Assembly: GCA_028875875.1 (NCBI GenBank)
Contig: JAGWUV010000011.1
Span: forward strand, 25,649-89,648
Source of the DNA: Bacteroidota bacterium
Lineage (GTDB): Bacteria; Bacteroidota; Bacteroidia; Chitinophagales; Chitinophagaceae
DNA: 64,000 nucleotides
Direction of reading: 5' to 3'
This document shows, piece after piece, positions 7,792-15,202 of the stretch; position 1 is the stretch's first letter; every line of letters starts with the position of its first letter. Below the pieces are notes generated by a model, which was not told where the DNA came from, ran no database searches, and saw only the letters and a list, made by a program, of their open reading frames with translations. Both the position numbers and the translations under genes were made by a program.

Positions 7792-8475
7792 CTATTCTTT
7801 TTCAAGTACCTGAACGATCAGGCTTTTTCTGGTACTAAAGCCCAATTTTTCATACAGTTTACAAGCGCTGACGTTATTGGGATAAACGTGAAGGAAGGGT
7901 ATGCGGCGCTCTGCTAATATTTTTTTTATTTGACTTGTCAACAAGCCTGCTGCATAACCTTTACCTGTATGATCAGGATGTGTGCATACAGCACTTACCT
8001 CAGTAAAAGGATATGGTTGTAAACGTTGTCCAGTCATGGCTACTAAATTACCATTACAAAAAACACCTTCATAATTGCCTAATTCAAAGGTTCTGGAAAA
8101 GAACGGACCTGGTTTTGTTAGTTTGGTAAGAGCTAACATAGAAGGAACATCTTTTTCCTGCAAAGGAATGATAGGGTGTTTGAATAGTAGTGGTGGTTCT
8201 TCTGCTGCTGTATATACCATTTGTAATAGTTCTCTTTGCAATTGTATTTTCCATCCGGGTACTGTGGGTAATGCGTTTGGTGTGAAGAGGATCACCGAAC
8301 TTTCCGGAGGTAATATTTCGTGTAATACAGTTAGTTCATCTTTGCTGTTGGTCTTCAATCCTGCAAAAATCCCTACTTCTCTTTGCATGTACTTTACTGT
8401 TTCATTCCCCAACGAAAAGGGTTGATTACCTGTTGATAAAGCATGCCAGATGGGGTTATCGAGAAGGACAGACAT
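7792..8475 (-). CDS. GNAT-family N-acetyltransferase
   Basis: 227 aa. The C-terminal half has the acetyl-CoA site: TEVSAVCTHPDHTGKGYAAGLL (motif A, with the G-x-G-x-[AG] loop as GKGYAA) and the late NNVSACKLYEKLGF motif. The N-terminal half is divergent, as in FR47/YitH-like two-lobed acetyltransferases. The substrate cannot be told from sequence. It transfers an acetyl group from acetyl-CoA to an amine in the cytosol. Monocistronic by position. Confidence 0.85.
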   Translation of the reverse strand: MSVLLDNPIWHALSTGNQPFSLGNETVKYMQREVGIFAGLKTNSKDELTVLHEILPPESSVILFTPNALPTVPGWKIQLQRELLQMVYTAAEEPPLLFKHPIIPLQEKDVPSMLALTKLTKPGPFFSRTFELGNYEGVFCNGNLVAMTGQRLQPYPFTEVSAVCTHPDHTGKGYAAGLLTSQIKKILAERRIPFLHVYPNNVSACKLYEKLGFSTRKSLIVQVLEKE

Positions 8476-8805
8476 GAGTTTAGCGTTTCTAAGTATGTCG
8501 TAATACCCAAATGTAAGTAGTTGTTTTGAGTATGATTAGTGAAGAAGCTAATAGCTTCTATTAAAAAATTGTTCCGGGTAGTCTTCTTTAAGTGCACCAA
8601 TAAGTAGGATAAATAGTAATTGAACTGATTTCCTTTCAACTAGTCGGTGAGTGATATACATTCAAATCACATAAAACATCTAAACCTGGTATAGAAGAAT
8701 TGGGATGTAAGATCGAATTAACTTACCCTTATTAGGTTGTATAATTTTGCTTGCATTGCATGCTGTTCAAGTAAATTGCATGAGCATTGTAAATGCTTAG
8801 CTGGC
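8476..8805. other. 330-bp region without a supportable gene
   Basis: An 81-codon minus-strand frame (8394-8639) overlaps the acetyltransferase start and has no signal, domain or start context that supports it. No repeat, tRNA or strong hairpin was seen. Confidence 0.5.
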
Positions 8806-9171
8806 TTACTTTTTCTTCCTGATCACATAATGATAAACAATATCACTTTTGCCGTTTCCTAAATGTACTGTGTAAGCCTGAACAAAATCCCATCCGTTAT
8901 CACACATATAATTCAAAGCATCAATCATAGAGTTGAATGTTTTAGTAGTGCTGTTCCTTACATCTCTGATGGGTTCGTCAAATGAAATACCGCCGCCTTC
9001 CTGGCCAAAATCTATAGATGTATCAAATTTGGCACTCAACAACACCCTGCGTCCTATGATCTCAGCGTAAGTATATTTTACCATGCTACTGTCTGATTTG
9101 CCCTGACCGAAAATATTGGATGAAAAGGCAGTAACTAAAATGATTATTAAGGTTAAAAAGAGCTTTTGCAT
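8806..9171 (-). CDS. small secreted protein of unknown function
   Basis: 121 aa. Clear signal peptide (LFLTLIIILVTAFSSNIFG, cleavage near GQ) and a mature domain of about 98 residues ending in RKKK. A central segment (FNSMIDALNYMCDNGWDFVQAY) resembles the helix-plus-strand layout of small Bacteroidota exported proteins that follow the pattern 'ALNxMxxxGWE'. No catalytic motif. Exported to the periplasm; role unknown. AT-rich spacers on both sides suggest it is transcribed alone. Confidence 0.7.
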   Translation of the reverse strand: MQKLFLTLIIILVTAFSSNIFGQGKSDSSMVKYTYAEIIGRRVLLSAKFDTSIDFGQEGGGISFDEPIRDVRNSTTKTFNSMIDALNYMCDNGWDFVQAYTVHLGNGKSDIVYHYVIRKKK

Positions 9172-9337
9172 ATGTTTTTTGTGAGGGAATGAAATTGATT
9201 TACTGATTGAAGATAATCAAAGAATGATTGCATTTGAATTAATAAATTATTAAATATAAATCGCCTATTTCTCTTGCTTTTCCCTTACTGTTGTCTCATC
9301 AAATAAGAAAAATAGAGAAGAGCTTGTGCAGGTTCAA

Positions 9338-10084
9338 CTATTTCTTTTTGGGGTTATGCTCTCTTTGATATTTTTTTAAAAGTTCCAAGGTATGCGATAA
9401 GGAACTGTTGCTTGTCCAACTAAGGTGCCCTGGAATAATGTATCTGGGCTGCTTGCATTGCTGCTGTAAGTATTGAATAGCATGTATCCAATCGCTGATA
9501 CTGGCATCTGATAAATTACCGGGATTATTTGTGTCTGTGCTTTTAATAAAACAGCCACCATATAATAACTGCTGTTGCTTAAACCAGATGACAATATTAT
9601 CGGGACTATGGCCTTTGCCGGGATATATGGTGCTGAAACTGTATTCACCGATCGTGAAAGTTGTATCATGCCGGATCAGGTGGCCGGCTCTTTTTTCGTT
9701 CCTCTTTTGTAATATTTCGTCGGTTTGTTGGGTGGTATACGTGGCTATGCCATGCTGGTTATAATAAGCTATCCCCGCAGTTCTGTCGCTGTGAAAATGA
9801 GTTACGATGCACAGGATTACTCTTTGATGATGCTTTTTTTGTATGCTATCCAGTAAAGGCTGAAACTGCGTACTATCCCATGGTGTATCAAACAACACAA
9901 CACCTTTATTGGTCACAAGATACATACTGTTGGATGGATAACGACTGCCATCACCTGGGTCGCCATATGTAGTGTACACGTAAAAGTTTCCGGTAACGTG
10001 CGTGATCTGCAAAGCCGATGATCCACCCTGTGCAAATGCACTGATAGCAATGAAAAGTAGTGATATGGTGAACAACATTCGCAT
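9338..10084 (-). CDS. subclass B1 metallo-beta-lactamase
   Basis: 248 aa, normal length for class B1. The signal peptide ends near AFA (residue 18), so it acts in the periplasm. All zinc ligands are present: His96, His98 and Asp100 in HFHSD, His159 in GKGHSPDN, Cys178 in GGCFIKS, and His220 in IPGHLSW. Also present are Lys181 (equivalent of Lys224, carboxylate binding) and the GNLSDA loop with Asn190 (equivalent of Asn233). It should hydrolyse penicillins, cephalosporins and possibly carbapenems. Related enzymes are resident in environmental Bacteroidota (BlaB/IND/CGB types). One base separates its ATG from the stop of the upstream SRPBCC gene, so the two are co-transcribed. No mobile element touches it. 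Confidence 0.92.
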   Translation of the reverse strand: MRMLFTISLLFIAISAFAQGGSSALQITHVTGNFYVYTTYGDPGDGSRYPSNSMYLVTNKGVVLFDTPWDSTQFQPLLDSIQKKHHQRVILCIVTHFHSDRTAGIAYYNQHGIATYTTQQTDEILQKRNEKRAGHLIRHDTTFTIGEYSFSTIYPGKGHSPDNIVIWFKQQQLLYGGCFIKSTDTNNPGNLSDASISDWIHAIQYLQQQCKQPRYIIPGHLSWTSNSSLSHTLELLKKYQREHNPKKK

Positions 10085-10085
10085 G

Positions 10086-10499
10086 TTAATTCGCTTCGGT
10101 GTATTGTTTGAAATTGTTCAGGATGGCTTGCCATCCGTTCCGTTGCATATCAATGGGGTTCTGTTCTTCCGCATCGAAATGAATGGTAACAGTGGTAATG
10201 TCCTGTGTTCCGGAGAAATGCACGGTCACCTGCCTGCCATCCGGAATGGTATACACTATTGCTTGTAGCGCTTCTACTGTTGTGTAAGTAGCTTCAAAAT
10301 CAAATCCAAAACTTCCATCCTTTGCTTCCATCCGTGAATAGAGTTTGCCACCCACACGTAAATCGTTTGCTGCCTTCGGACAGTGCCAGTCATCTGATGC
10401 AAAATTCCAATGAATGATATGAGCAGGGTGCGTATAATAATCCCAGACTTTGCTCACAGGTGCATGTATGTTAGCGGATATGGTGATAATGGTACTCAT
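10086..10499 (-). CDS. SRPBCC (AHSA1/START-fold) protein
   Basis: 137 aa. Typical AHSA1-like start: ITISANIHAPVSKVWDYYTHPAHIIHWNFASDDW, then GGKLYSRMEAKDGSFGFDFEATY and a C-terminal helix (NGWQAILNNFKQY). The fold is a hydrophobic-cavity START-like domain; ligand unknown. Cytosolic, no signal peptide. It lies directly upstream of, and one base from, the metallo-beta-lactamase gene, so they form a two-gene transcript; a functional link is not established. Confidence 0.88.
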   Translation of the reverse strand: MSTIITISANIHAPVSKVWDYYTHPAHIIHWNFASDDWHCPKAANDLRVGGKLYSRMEAKDGSFGFDFEATYTTVEALQAIVYTIPDGRQVTVHFSGTQDITTVTIHFDAEEQNPIDMQRNGWQAILNNFKQYTEAN

Positions 10500-10663
10500 A
10501 GAGACTAGTTTTATAAGATGATTAATAAGTGGTGGAAAGAGCTGAGGTTGTTAATCTTTTGAATAATCATTTGGTTTTGAAATATACTACATGTGTGCAA
10601 TCGTTTTTAAAGTATTTTATTAGAAAAGCTAAATCAATGCAGCCGAATTAAGTAATACACTTC

Positions 10664-11611
10664 TTATCTCTTTATAAAATCTACAATTGCATGGAGTACA
10701 CTTGTATCAAGGGGAGAGGAAGGATCATTGTAGGATTTTATGTTTTCTTCTTTGCTGCTCACTTTTCGTAAAATATGATTTACTTTTTCTGCTATCATGA
10801 TCTCGCTTGTAGGATCGGCGGCATGTAGCTTTTCTGCATCCTCCACCTGTACTTGCAGGTCGCTGGATCCGTTGATGATCAAAACAGGAATTTTGAGCGT
10901 TGAGATTACTGATGCAGGGTTATATTTAAACCAGGAGATTATATATGGTTGCACACTGGGGCGAAAGAGTGAGTAAAAAGTGATGGGCACATCTTTCACT
11001 AACATTCCCTGTTTTAGACTGTCGATGATAGGGAATACTACATCTTTGGTTGGTTGTGGTAATAGATGCAGTTGCGCTTTCAATATCTCATCAGCTGGCC
11101 TTCCGGCTCCGGCCAGGGAAATAAATTTGGCTGCACCTTCCACACAGGATAACATACCGATTAATGAACCTTCGCTGTGGCCGATGACAATTACAGAGGA
11201 AAATCGGTCGTCTTTTTTGATGAGTTGAATCCAGTCTTTCGCATCATGTACATAATCATCAAACCGGATAGCACTTTCACTTAGCAAAGCCTGCCTGCTT
11301 TCCGCCACCCCACGTTTGTCGTATCGAATACTGGCTATATCATTTTCAGCCAATGCCGCTGCCAGTTTTTTGTACGTATCATTTTTCATCGAAGGGTTAT
11401 TACAGTTTCTGTCTGTAGGTCCCGAACCTGCTATGATCAGCGCAACAGCATGGGGATGGCTATTATTGGGTAAGGCAAGAGTGCCGAAGATGTCTCCGGT
11501 GGCGGTATGCAATGTTATCGCTGCTTCCTTGTAAACACTGTCATTTATGATTTGCGAAAAGGAAAGAGGTATGCGGGTGAACAATAAAATTGCGAATAAG
11601 AATGTTTTCAT
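10664..11611 (-). CDS. exported alpha/beta hydrolase
   Basis: 315 aa. Signal peptide (FLFAILLFTRIPLSFSQ). An alpha/beta-hydrolase core has the nucleophile elbow GHSEGS, the preceding SIRYDKRGVAESR strand-loop, the acid in INGSSDLQV, and the catalytic His in KVNHILRKV. The layout matches secreted dienelactone-hydrolase or serine aminopeptidase-like (hydrolase_4) esterases. Probably a periplasmic esterase or peptidase; substrate unknown. Alone in its transcript as far as spacing shows. Confidence 0.88.
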   Translation of the reverse strand: MKTFLFAILLFTRIPLSFSQIINDSVYKEAAITLHTATGDIFGTLALPNNSHPHAVALIIAGSGPTDRNCNNPSMKNDTYKKLAAALAENDIASIRYDKRGVAESRQALLSESAIRFDDYVHDAKDWIQLIKKDDRFSSVIVIGHSEGSLIGMLSCVEGAAKFISLAGAGRPADEILKAQLHLLPQPTKDVVFPIIDSLKQGMLVKDVPITFYSLFRPSVQPYIISWFKYNPASVISTLKIPVLIINGSSDLQVQVEDAEKLHAADPTSEIMIAEKVNHILRKVSSKEENIKSYNDPSSPLDTSVLHAIVDFIKR

Positions 11612-11700
11612 TTTGTTAGGGTTAAGCTGCTATAACCAACGGTACAAGGCTTTGTACAGATCAGTTGGATGGCTGTTGGTAAGGATATATATTGACTGTT

Positions 11701-11934
11701 TTAGTCATTGGCTTTGTTATAGCGGAAGCTTAGAGCACCACTCGGGCAATGCGATACTGTGTTGATGATCTCTTCGGTAGTGGCGTGTTCGAGTTGTATC
11801 CAGGGTGATACTTTGGTATTGAAAACTTTATGTAATGTTCTTACGCAATTACCGGAATGAATACATTTTGCTGATTGCCATACTACTGTAATATCGTTAT
11901 TAGCATATTCTTTAATGATGTTATTCTTATCCAT
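11701..11934 (-). CDS. small (4Fe-4S)-type ferredoxin, Fer4_19 / DUF1271 family
   Basis: 77 aa. Cysteine pattern SAKCIHSGNCVRTLHKVF...VSHCPSGALSF is that of the divergent mono-cluster ferredoxins (Fer4_19). These often stand alone or are fused to CDGSH and acetyltransferase domains. The three visible Cys (CxxxxxC...CP) would hold the cluster with a fourth non-Cys or absent ligand. Cytosolic electron carrier or cluster-binding protein; partner unknown. Neighbours do not inform. Confidence 0.8.
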   Translation of the reverse strand: MDKNNIIKEYANNDITVVWQSAKCIHSGNCVRTLHKVFNTKVSPWIQLEHATTEEIINTVSHCPSGALSFRYNKAND

Positions 11935-12003
11935 AGTGTATTATATGAGTGAAGTAAAATTGCCGAAGGGTAATGATACGAAGGTTTATCTTTGAAACCC
12001 AGT

Positions 12004-12161
12004 TTAGTGTGTCTTTAATTTTTCCATCAGCTCATCAGCAAAAGGTTCGGTATTAAGTCCATAGGCATTCACCAGTAAGCCTTTTAGATGAAATTTTTCG
12101 GAAGAGATGGCGTACAGAATGGCTTGGTCTGATGGATCGGTATTATCCTCAAAACGAAAAA
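12004..12161 (-). pseudogene. out-of-frame 3' half of the 12084-12305 gene
   Basis: In the -1 frame the minus strand reads FRFEDNTDPSDQAILYAISS, then EKFHLKGLLVNAYGLNTE and a Lys-rich end, with a TAA at 12004-12006. This is the expected second half of the roughly 100-residue Bacteroidota family often labelled phosphoribosylpyrophosphate synthetase-like (…FEGxSDPxDxAxxYAISS…GVLVNAYG…). One extra T in the T6 tract would join both halves into a 100-residue protein. Confidence 0.8.
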
Positions 12162-12305
12162 ATCATCCACATGAAAATCGTTGGGAAAAAGGGAGTGACC
12201 ACCCTTTTTATGGGTGATATAGGCATGTTCTACATTAAAATCTTCGGTATATCCTTTGCTTTTCAGATCGCTGATCGCTTCTGATAAGGTATTGTAGGTT
12301 TCCAT
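12084..12305 (-). CDS. 5' half of a frameshifted small conserved protein ('PRPP synthetase-like')
   Basis: 73 aa from the ATG at 12305 (a TTG at 12314 is the only longer option). METYNTLSEAISDLKSKGYTEDF and HSLFPNDFHVDDFF match the N-terminal half of a small Bacteroidota family. Despite its common database label, that family lacks the PRPP synthetase fold. After FF the frame shifts and ends in an unrelated tail (VLRIIPIHQ...), while the true C-terminal half lies in the -1 frame. The break sits in a T6 tract. An insertion sequence begins 56 bases upstream of the ATG and probably displaced the native promoter, so the gene may be decaying; sequencing error is the other explanation. Confidence 0.65.
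   Translation of the reverse strand: METYNTLSEAISDLKSKGYTEDFNVEHAYITHKKGGHSLFPNDFHVDDFFVLRIIPIHQTKPFCTPSLPKNFI
12156..12162 (-). promoter_or_regulatory. T TTT TTC slippery heptamer at the frame break
   Basis: Minus-strand frame-0 codons are GAT GAT TTT TTC GTT, so T TTT TTC has the register needed for -1 slippage, and the -1 frame reads on into CGT TTT GAG of the conserved half. A single lost T would produce the same arrangement. Confidence 0.35.
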
Positions 12306-12361
12306 GGTTTTCAACTTTTAGTTGCATTGAAGTTACTCATTAACTGTTTAAAACTGTAGAA

Positions 12362-12386
12362 TGTCTTATCCTGAAATCACTTTACA
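12362..12386 (+). repeat. left terminal inverted repeat of the IS3 element
   Basis: Starts TGTCTTATCCTGAAATC; matches the complement of 13688-13712 except at positions 7, 9 and 17 of 25. Confidence 0.9.
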
Positions 12387-12419
12387 TATTTCGTACCCAA
12401 TATGTAAATTGATAAAACA

Positions 12420-12755
12420 ATGGAAATACCACAAAAGAAGAGATACAGTGGCAAATATGACAGTAAGCTAAAGATTATCATAGCGAGAGAATATCTTTCT
12501 ACCGATCAAGGCTACAAAAGCTTGTCTACTAAGTATAATATTCCCCCGACCAGTATTGCAGATATTGTTAGCTGGTACAAGAAAAGATACCCTACGGGAG
12601 AGAAAGACGAATCTGTTATTCAGGCTACAGAAAGCACCATACCCAGCGAAGCGGATTTAAAAATCACAGCCTTGGAGATGCTGATAGAGAATGCCGGTAA
12701 GGAGCTGGGAGTAGACCTTGTAAAAAAGTTTGGTACCAAACAGTTCAGGAAATGA
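12420..12755 (+). CDS. IS3-family transposase OrfA
   Basis: 111 aa. N-terminal helix-turn-helix that binds the IS ends (KIIIAREYLSTDQGYKSLSTKYNIPPTSIADIVSWYKK), followed by a short helical tail (LKITALEMLIENAGKELGVDL) that matches the leucine-zipper region of IS3 OrfA. Ends in ATGA, overlapping the OrfB start by four bases. Start ATG lies 58 bases inside the left end. Confidence 0.92.
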   Translation: MEIPQKKRYSGKYDSKLKIIIAREYLSTDQGYKSLSTKYNIPPTSIADIVSWYKKRYPTGEKDESVIQATESTIPSEADLKITALEMLIENAGKELGVDLVKKFGTKQFRK

Positions 12756-13678
12756 AAGTACTTTATCCAAGCATTGGATTAGGGAGACTTTGTAAACTGT
12801 TTGGTAAAACACGGCAAGGCTATTATGATCATAGTTGGAGGATTTGCGATGAGCAACTTCAGCAAGCGGTCATTATTGAGTTGGTGCAATCCATTCGCAA
12901 AGTATTGCCCAAGGTAGGTGGTAATAAATTGTTGTTCATGTTGAAGGAAGATTTTGCTGCACATCATATTTCTATCGGCAGAGATTGCTTCTTCAGGCTT
13001 TTAAAAGATAATGATCTATTGGTAAAAAAGAAAAGGCGTTATGTAAGAACCACCCAATCCAATCATCACTTTAAAAAGTGGCCTGATCTTACAACAGGTC
13101 TGGAAGTAAAAGCAATAGAACAGCTTTGGGTAAGCGATATTACCTACCTGTCAACACAAAACGGGTTCATTTATCTGTCACTGATTACAGATGCTTATTC
13201 CCACAAAATCGTAGGCTATCATCTTAGTCAGCAACTAAAGGTTCAGGGTTGTCTTATCGCTTTGCATAAAGCGGTAGCCTCATTGAAAGATATATCATCC
13301 CTCATTCACCACTCAGACAGAGGGATACAGTACTGCTGTGATGCTTATGTGCAGGTTTTGCAGCAGAACAAAATAGCTATAAGTATGACACAAAGTGGAA
13401 GCCCTTACGATAATGCTGTTGCAGAAAGGGTAAACGGTATTCTAAAAACAGAATTGAATCTGGAAAAGACTTTTGTCGATTACAATGATGCTGTGATGCA
13501 GGTTCATCAGGCTATTGATGTATATAATCGGATAAGGCCACACATGAGTTGTGGTAATCTTACACCCGCTAAAGCACATCAATCAAATAAACGCTTACAA
13601 AAACTATGGAAACCAAAACAATACTGTAAAGCTAAATCCGTATCATTGTCAAACAGTGTAAAGCCTATTCAGGAATAA
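12752..13678 (+). CDS. IS3-family transposase OrfB (DDE integrase)
   Basis: 308 aa. Integrase core with the three catalytic acids: Asp in LWVSDITYLSTQNGF, Asp in IHHSDRGIQYCC, and Glu in YDNAVAERVNGILKTEL, followed by IRPHMSCGNLTPAKAH. A short N-terminal domain (GRLCKLFGKTRQGYYDH) precedes it, as in full-length OrfB. It overlaps orfA by ATGA, which suggests translational coupling; I saw no A-rich slippery heptamer at the junction, unlike many IS3 elements. The complete frame and ends argue for recent transposition. Confidence 0.93.
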   Translation: MKVLYPSIGLGRLCKLFGKTRQGYYDHSWRICDEQLQQAVIIELVQSIRKVLPKVGGNKLLFMLKEDFAAHHISIGRDCFFRLLKDNDLLVKKKRRYVRTTQSNHHFKKWPDLTTGLEVKAIEQLWVSDITYLSTQNGFIYLSLITDAYSHKIVGYHLSQQLKVQGCLIALHKAVASLKDISSLIHHSDRGIQYCCDAYVQVLQQNKIAISMTQSGSPYDNAVAERVNGILKTELNLEKTFVDYNDAVMQVHQAIDVYNRIRPHMSCGNLTPAKAHQSNKRLQKLWKPKQYCKAKSVSLSNSVKPIQE

Positions 13679-13687
13679 CCGTATAAC

Positions 13688-13712
13688 TGTAAAGTAATTT
13701 CAGTACAAGACA
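13688..13712 (-). repeat. right terminal inverted repeat of the IS3 element
   Basis: Complement of the left end with 22 of 25 matches; begins 10 bases after the orfB stop. Confidence 0.9.
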
Positions 13713-14056
13713 AATCCTTAATTCGCCAACCCTTCGCACTCCCTTCCTTGTTACTCCCTATATACGTCCTACATAAGCCGTATGGAGTTCATGAAAATAA
13801 CAAATTGCTGATAATCAACACTTAAGTATTCTATTAAAATAGTAGGATGTATCGAAGTGCGTAATAATCAATGGTTTATATAAAACATCCGCTTTCAGAC
13901 CTTCGCATCCTAGCTTTCGCCCACTCTCCCAAAATTGTATCCCGCTATTCATGAATCTTTTTATTATTCACTACTTACCACTTACAATTCATCTTTCCCA
14001 CAAATAAAAAAGCCGCAAGTATTCACTTGCGGCTTAAAATATATAGTCGTTCGATC
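13713..14056. other. 344-bp intergenic region right of the IS element
   Basis: No supportable gene: only a 73-codon frame without homology signal that runs into the aldolase gene. The sequence holds the fba terminator at its right end. The remainder, with CT-rich patches (13730-13760, 13905-13935), probably includes DNA that flanked the IS target. No second inverted repeat or IS remnant was found. Confidence 0.5.
14010..14035. terminator. Rho-independent terminator for fba
   Basis: Perfect 11-pair stem 14010-14020 / 14025-14035 (AAGCCGCAAGT and complement) with ATTC loop. On the minus strand it is followed by a run of T, 21 bases after the aldolase stop. Confidence 0.88.
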
Positions 14057-15127
14057 TTATGCGTTCCTGTTGATACAGTTCAGGTCTTCGAAAGCTACTT
14101 CCAAACGTTTAATAAAGCTTTCTTCGCCTTTACGTAACCACACACGTGGATCGTAATGCTTTTTATTCGGCTTATCGGCACCTTCAGGATTACCTAACTG
14201 GCCCTGCAGATAAGCTTCGTTCTTTTTATAGTTATTCAGGATACCTTCCCAGAAAGCCCATTGTAGATCGGTATCCAGGTTCATTTTGATAGCACCGTAG
14301 CTAATGGCCTCACGGATTTGGTGCTGGGGAGAACCACTTCCTCCATGGAATACGAAGTACACCGGCTTTTCATCGGTAGTATTGAAATGCTGGTGAATGT
14401 ACACCTGGCTGTTATGCAGGATCTCAGGGCGTAATTGTACGTTACCCGGGCTATATACGCCATGAACATTACCAAAAGCAGCTGCTACTGTGAACAAACG
14501 GCCAACTTTGCCTAAATGTTCGTAAGCATACGCTACGTGCTGTGGTTGGGTATACAATTTATCATTCTCTACATCACTGTTGTCAACGCCATCTTCTTCA
14601 CCACCGGTAACACCCAATTCAATTTCAATACCCATGCCTAATGGAGCCATGCGTTTGAAGAATTCAACAGATGTATGAATGTTCTCTTCAATAGGCTCTT
14701 CAGACAAATCAAGCATATGAGAACTGAATAAAGGTTGACCCTTTTCTTTGAAATATTCTTCACCCGCATCAATTAAACCGCTGATCCAGGGTAACCATTT
14801 TTTAGCGGCATGGTCTGTATGCAATACAACAGGTACGCCATAGTATTTTGCTACGTTGTGAATATGTAAAGCACCTGAGATAGCGCCACGGATATTACCT
14901 TGTAACTGGTCGTTAGGCATTCCCTTACCGGCAATGAACTGTGCACCACCGTTAGAGAATTGTATGATAACAGGAGAATTTACTTTAGCAGCTGTTTCTA
15001 ATGTTGCGTTGATGGTGTTGGTGCCGATTGTGTTTACGGCAGGCAGCGCAAACTGGTTTTCTTTGGCATCTTTGTACAAAGCTTCCAGTTGCTCTCCAAA
15101 CAATACACCGGGTTGATACTTTTTCAT
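14057..15127 (-). CDS. fbaA: class II fructose-bisphosphate aldolase
   Basis: 356 aa, the length of the E. coli FbaA-type (class IIA) enzymes. Zinc-dependent cleavage of fructose 1,6-bisphosphate to dihydroxyacetone phosphate and glyceraldehyde 3-phosphate in glycolysis. Zinc and catalytic motifs: LHTDHAAKKW, GIEIELGVTGGEEDGVDN, GNVHGVYSPGNVQL, FHGGSGSP and GAIKMNLDTDLQ. The ATG at 15125-15127 is chosen; the frame extends to a TTG three codons earlier. A -7-like box (TATCTTTG on the minus strand at 15166-15173) suits this start. Transcribed alone, with its own terminator. Confidence 0.96.
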   Translation of the reverse strand: MKKYQPGVLFGEQLEALYKDAKENQFALPAVNTIGTNTINATLETAAKVNSPVIIQFSNGGAQFIAGKGMPNDQLQGNIRGAISGALHIHNVAKYYGVPVVLHTDHAAKKWLPWISGLIDAGEEYFKEKGQPLFSSHMLDLSEEPIEENIHTSVEFFKRMAPLGMGIEIELGVTGGEEDGVDNSDVENDKLYTQPQHVAYAYEHLGKVGRLFTVAAAFGNVHGVYSPGNVQLRPEILHNSQVYIHQHFNTTDEKPVYFVFHGGSGSPQHQIREAISYGAIKMNLDTDLQWAFWEGILNNYKKNEAYLQGQLGNPEGADKPNKKHYDPRVWLRKGEESFIKRLEVAFEDLNCINRNA

Positions 15128-15165
15128 GTTAGACAATAGTTTAGTTAAGTTTCGTTTTAGCGCGG

Positions 15166-15173
15166 CAAAGATA
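15166..15173 (-). promoter_or_regulatory. candidate fba -7 box
   Basis: TATCTTTG on the minus strand (TAnnTTTG), about 38 bases before the ATG; the nearest upstream TTTG is only 12 bases away, too close for a good -33 box. Confidence 0.3.
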
Positions 15174-15202
15174 CTTGTGTTACGGCAAACGCTTGTTAGC
15201 TT

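Larger units (their letters stand above)
12362..13712 (+). mobile_element. intact IS3-family insertion sequence, 1351 bp
   Basis: Bounded by 25-bp imperfect terminal inverted repeats (22 of 25 match) beginning TGTCTT and ending in ACTTTACA internally. It carries orfA (helix-turn-helix) and orfB (DDE integrase) in the usual order. The outermost bases are TG...CA, as in IS3 elements. No 3-4 bp target duplication is visible: the left flank ends GAA and the right flank begins AAT, so only AA could be shared. Both ORFs are open and the ends present, so it looks potentially active. Confidence 0.92.

Noticed and set aside
8394..8639. 81-codon minus-strand frame upstream of the acetyltransferase
   Set aside because: Overlaps the start of the acetyltransferase in another frame, no domain or export signal, and ordinary noncoding composition.
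12740..12760. Programmed frameshift at the OrfA/OrfB junction of the IS
   Set aside because: The junction is an ATGA overlap without an A-rich or T-rich slippery heptamer in register.
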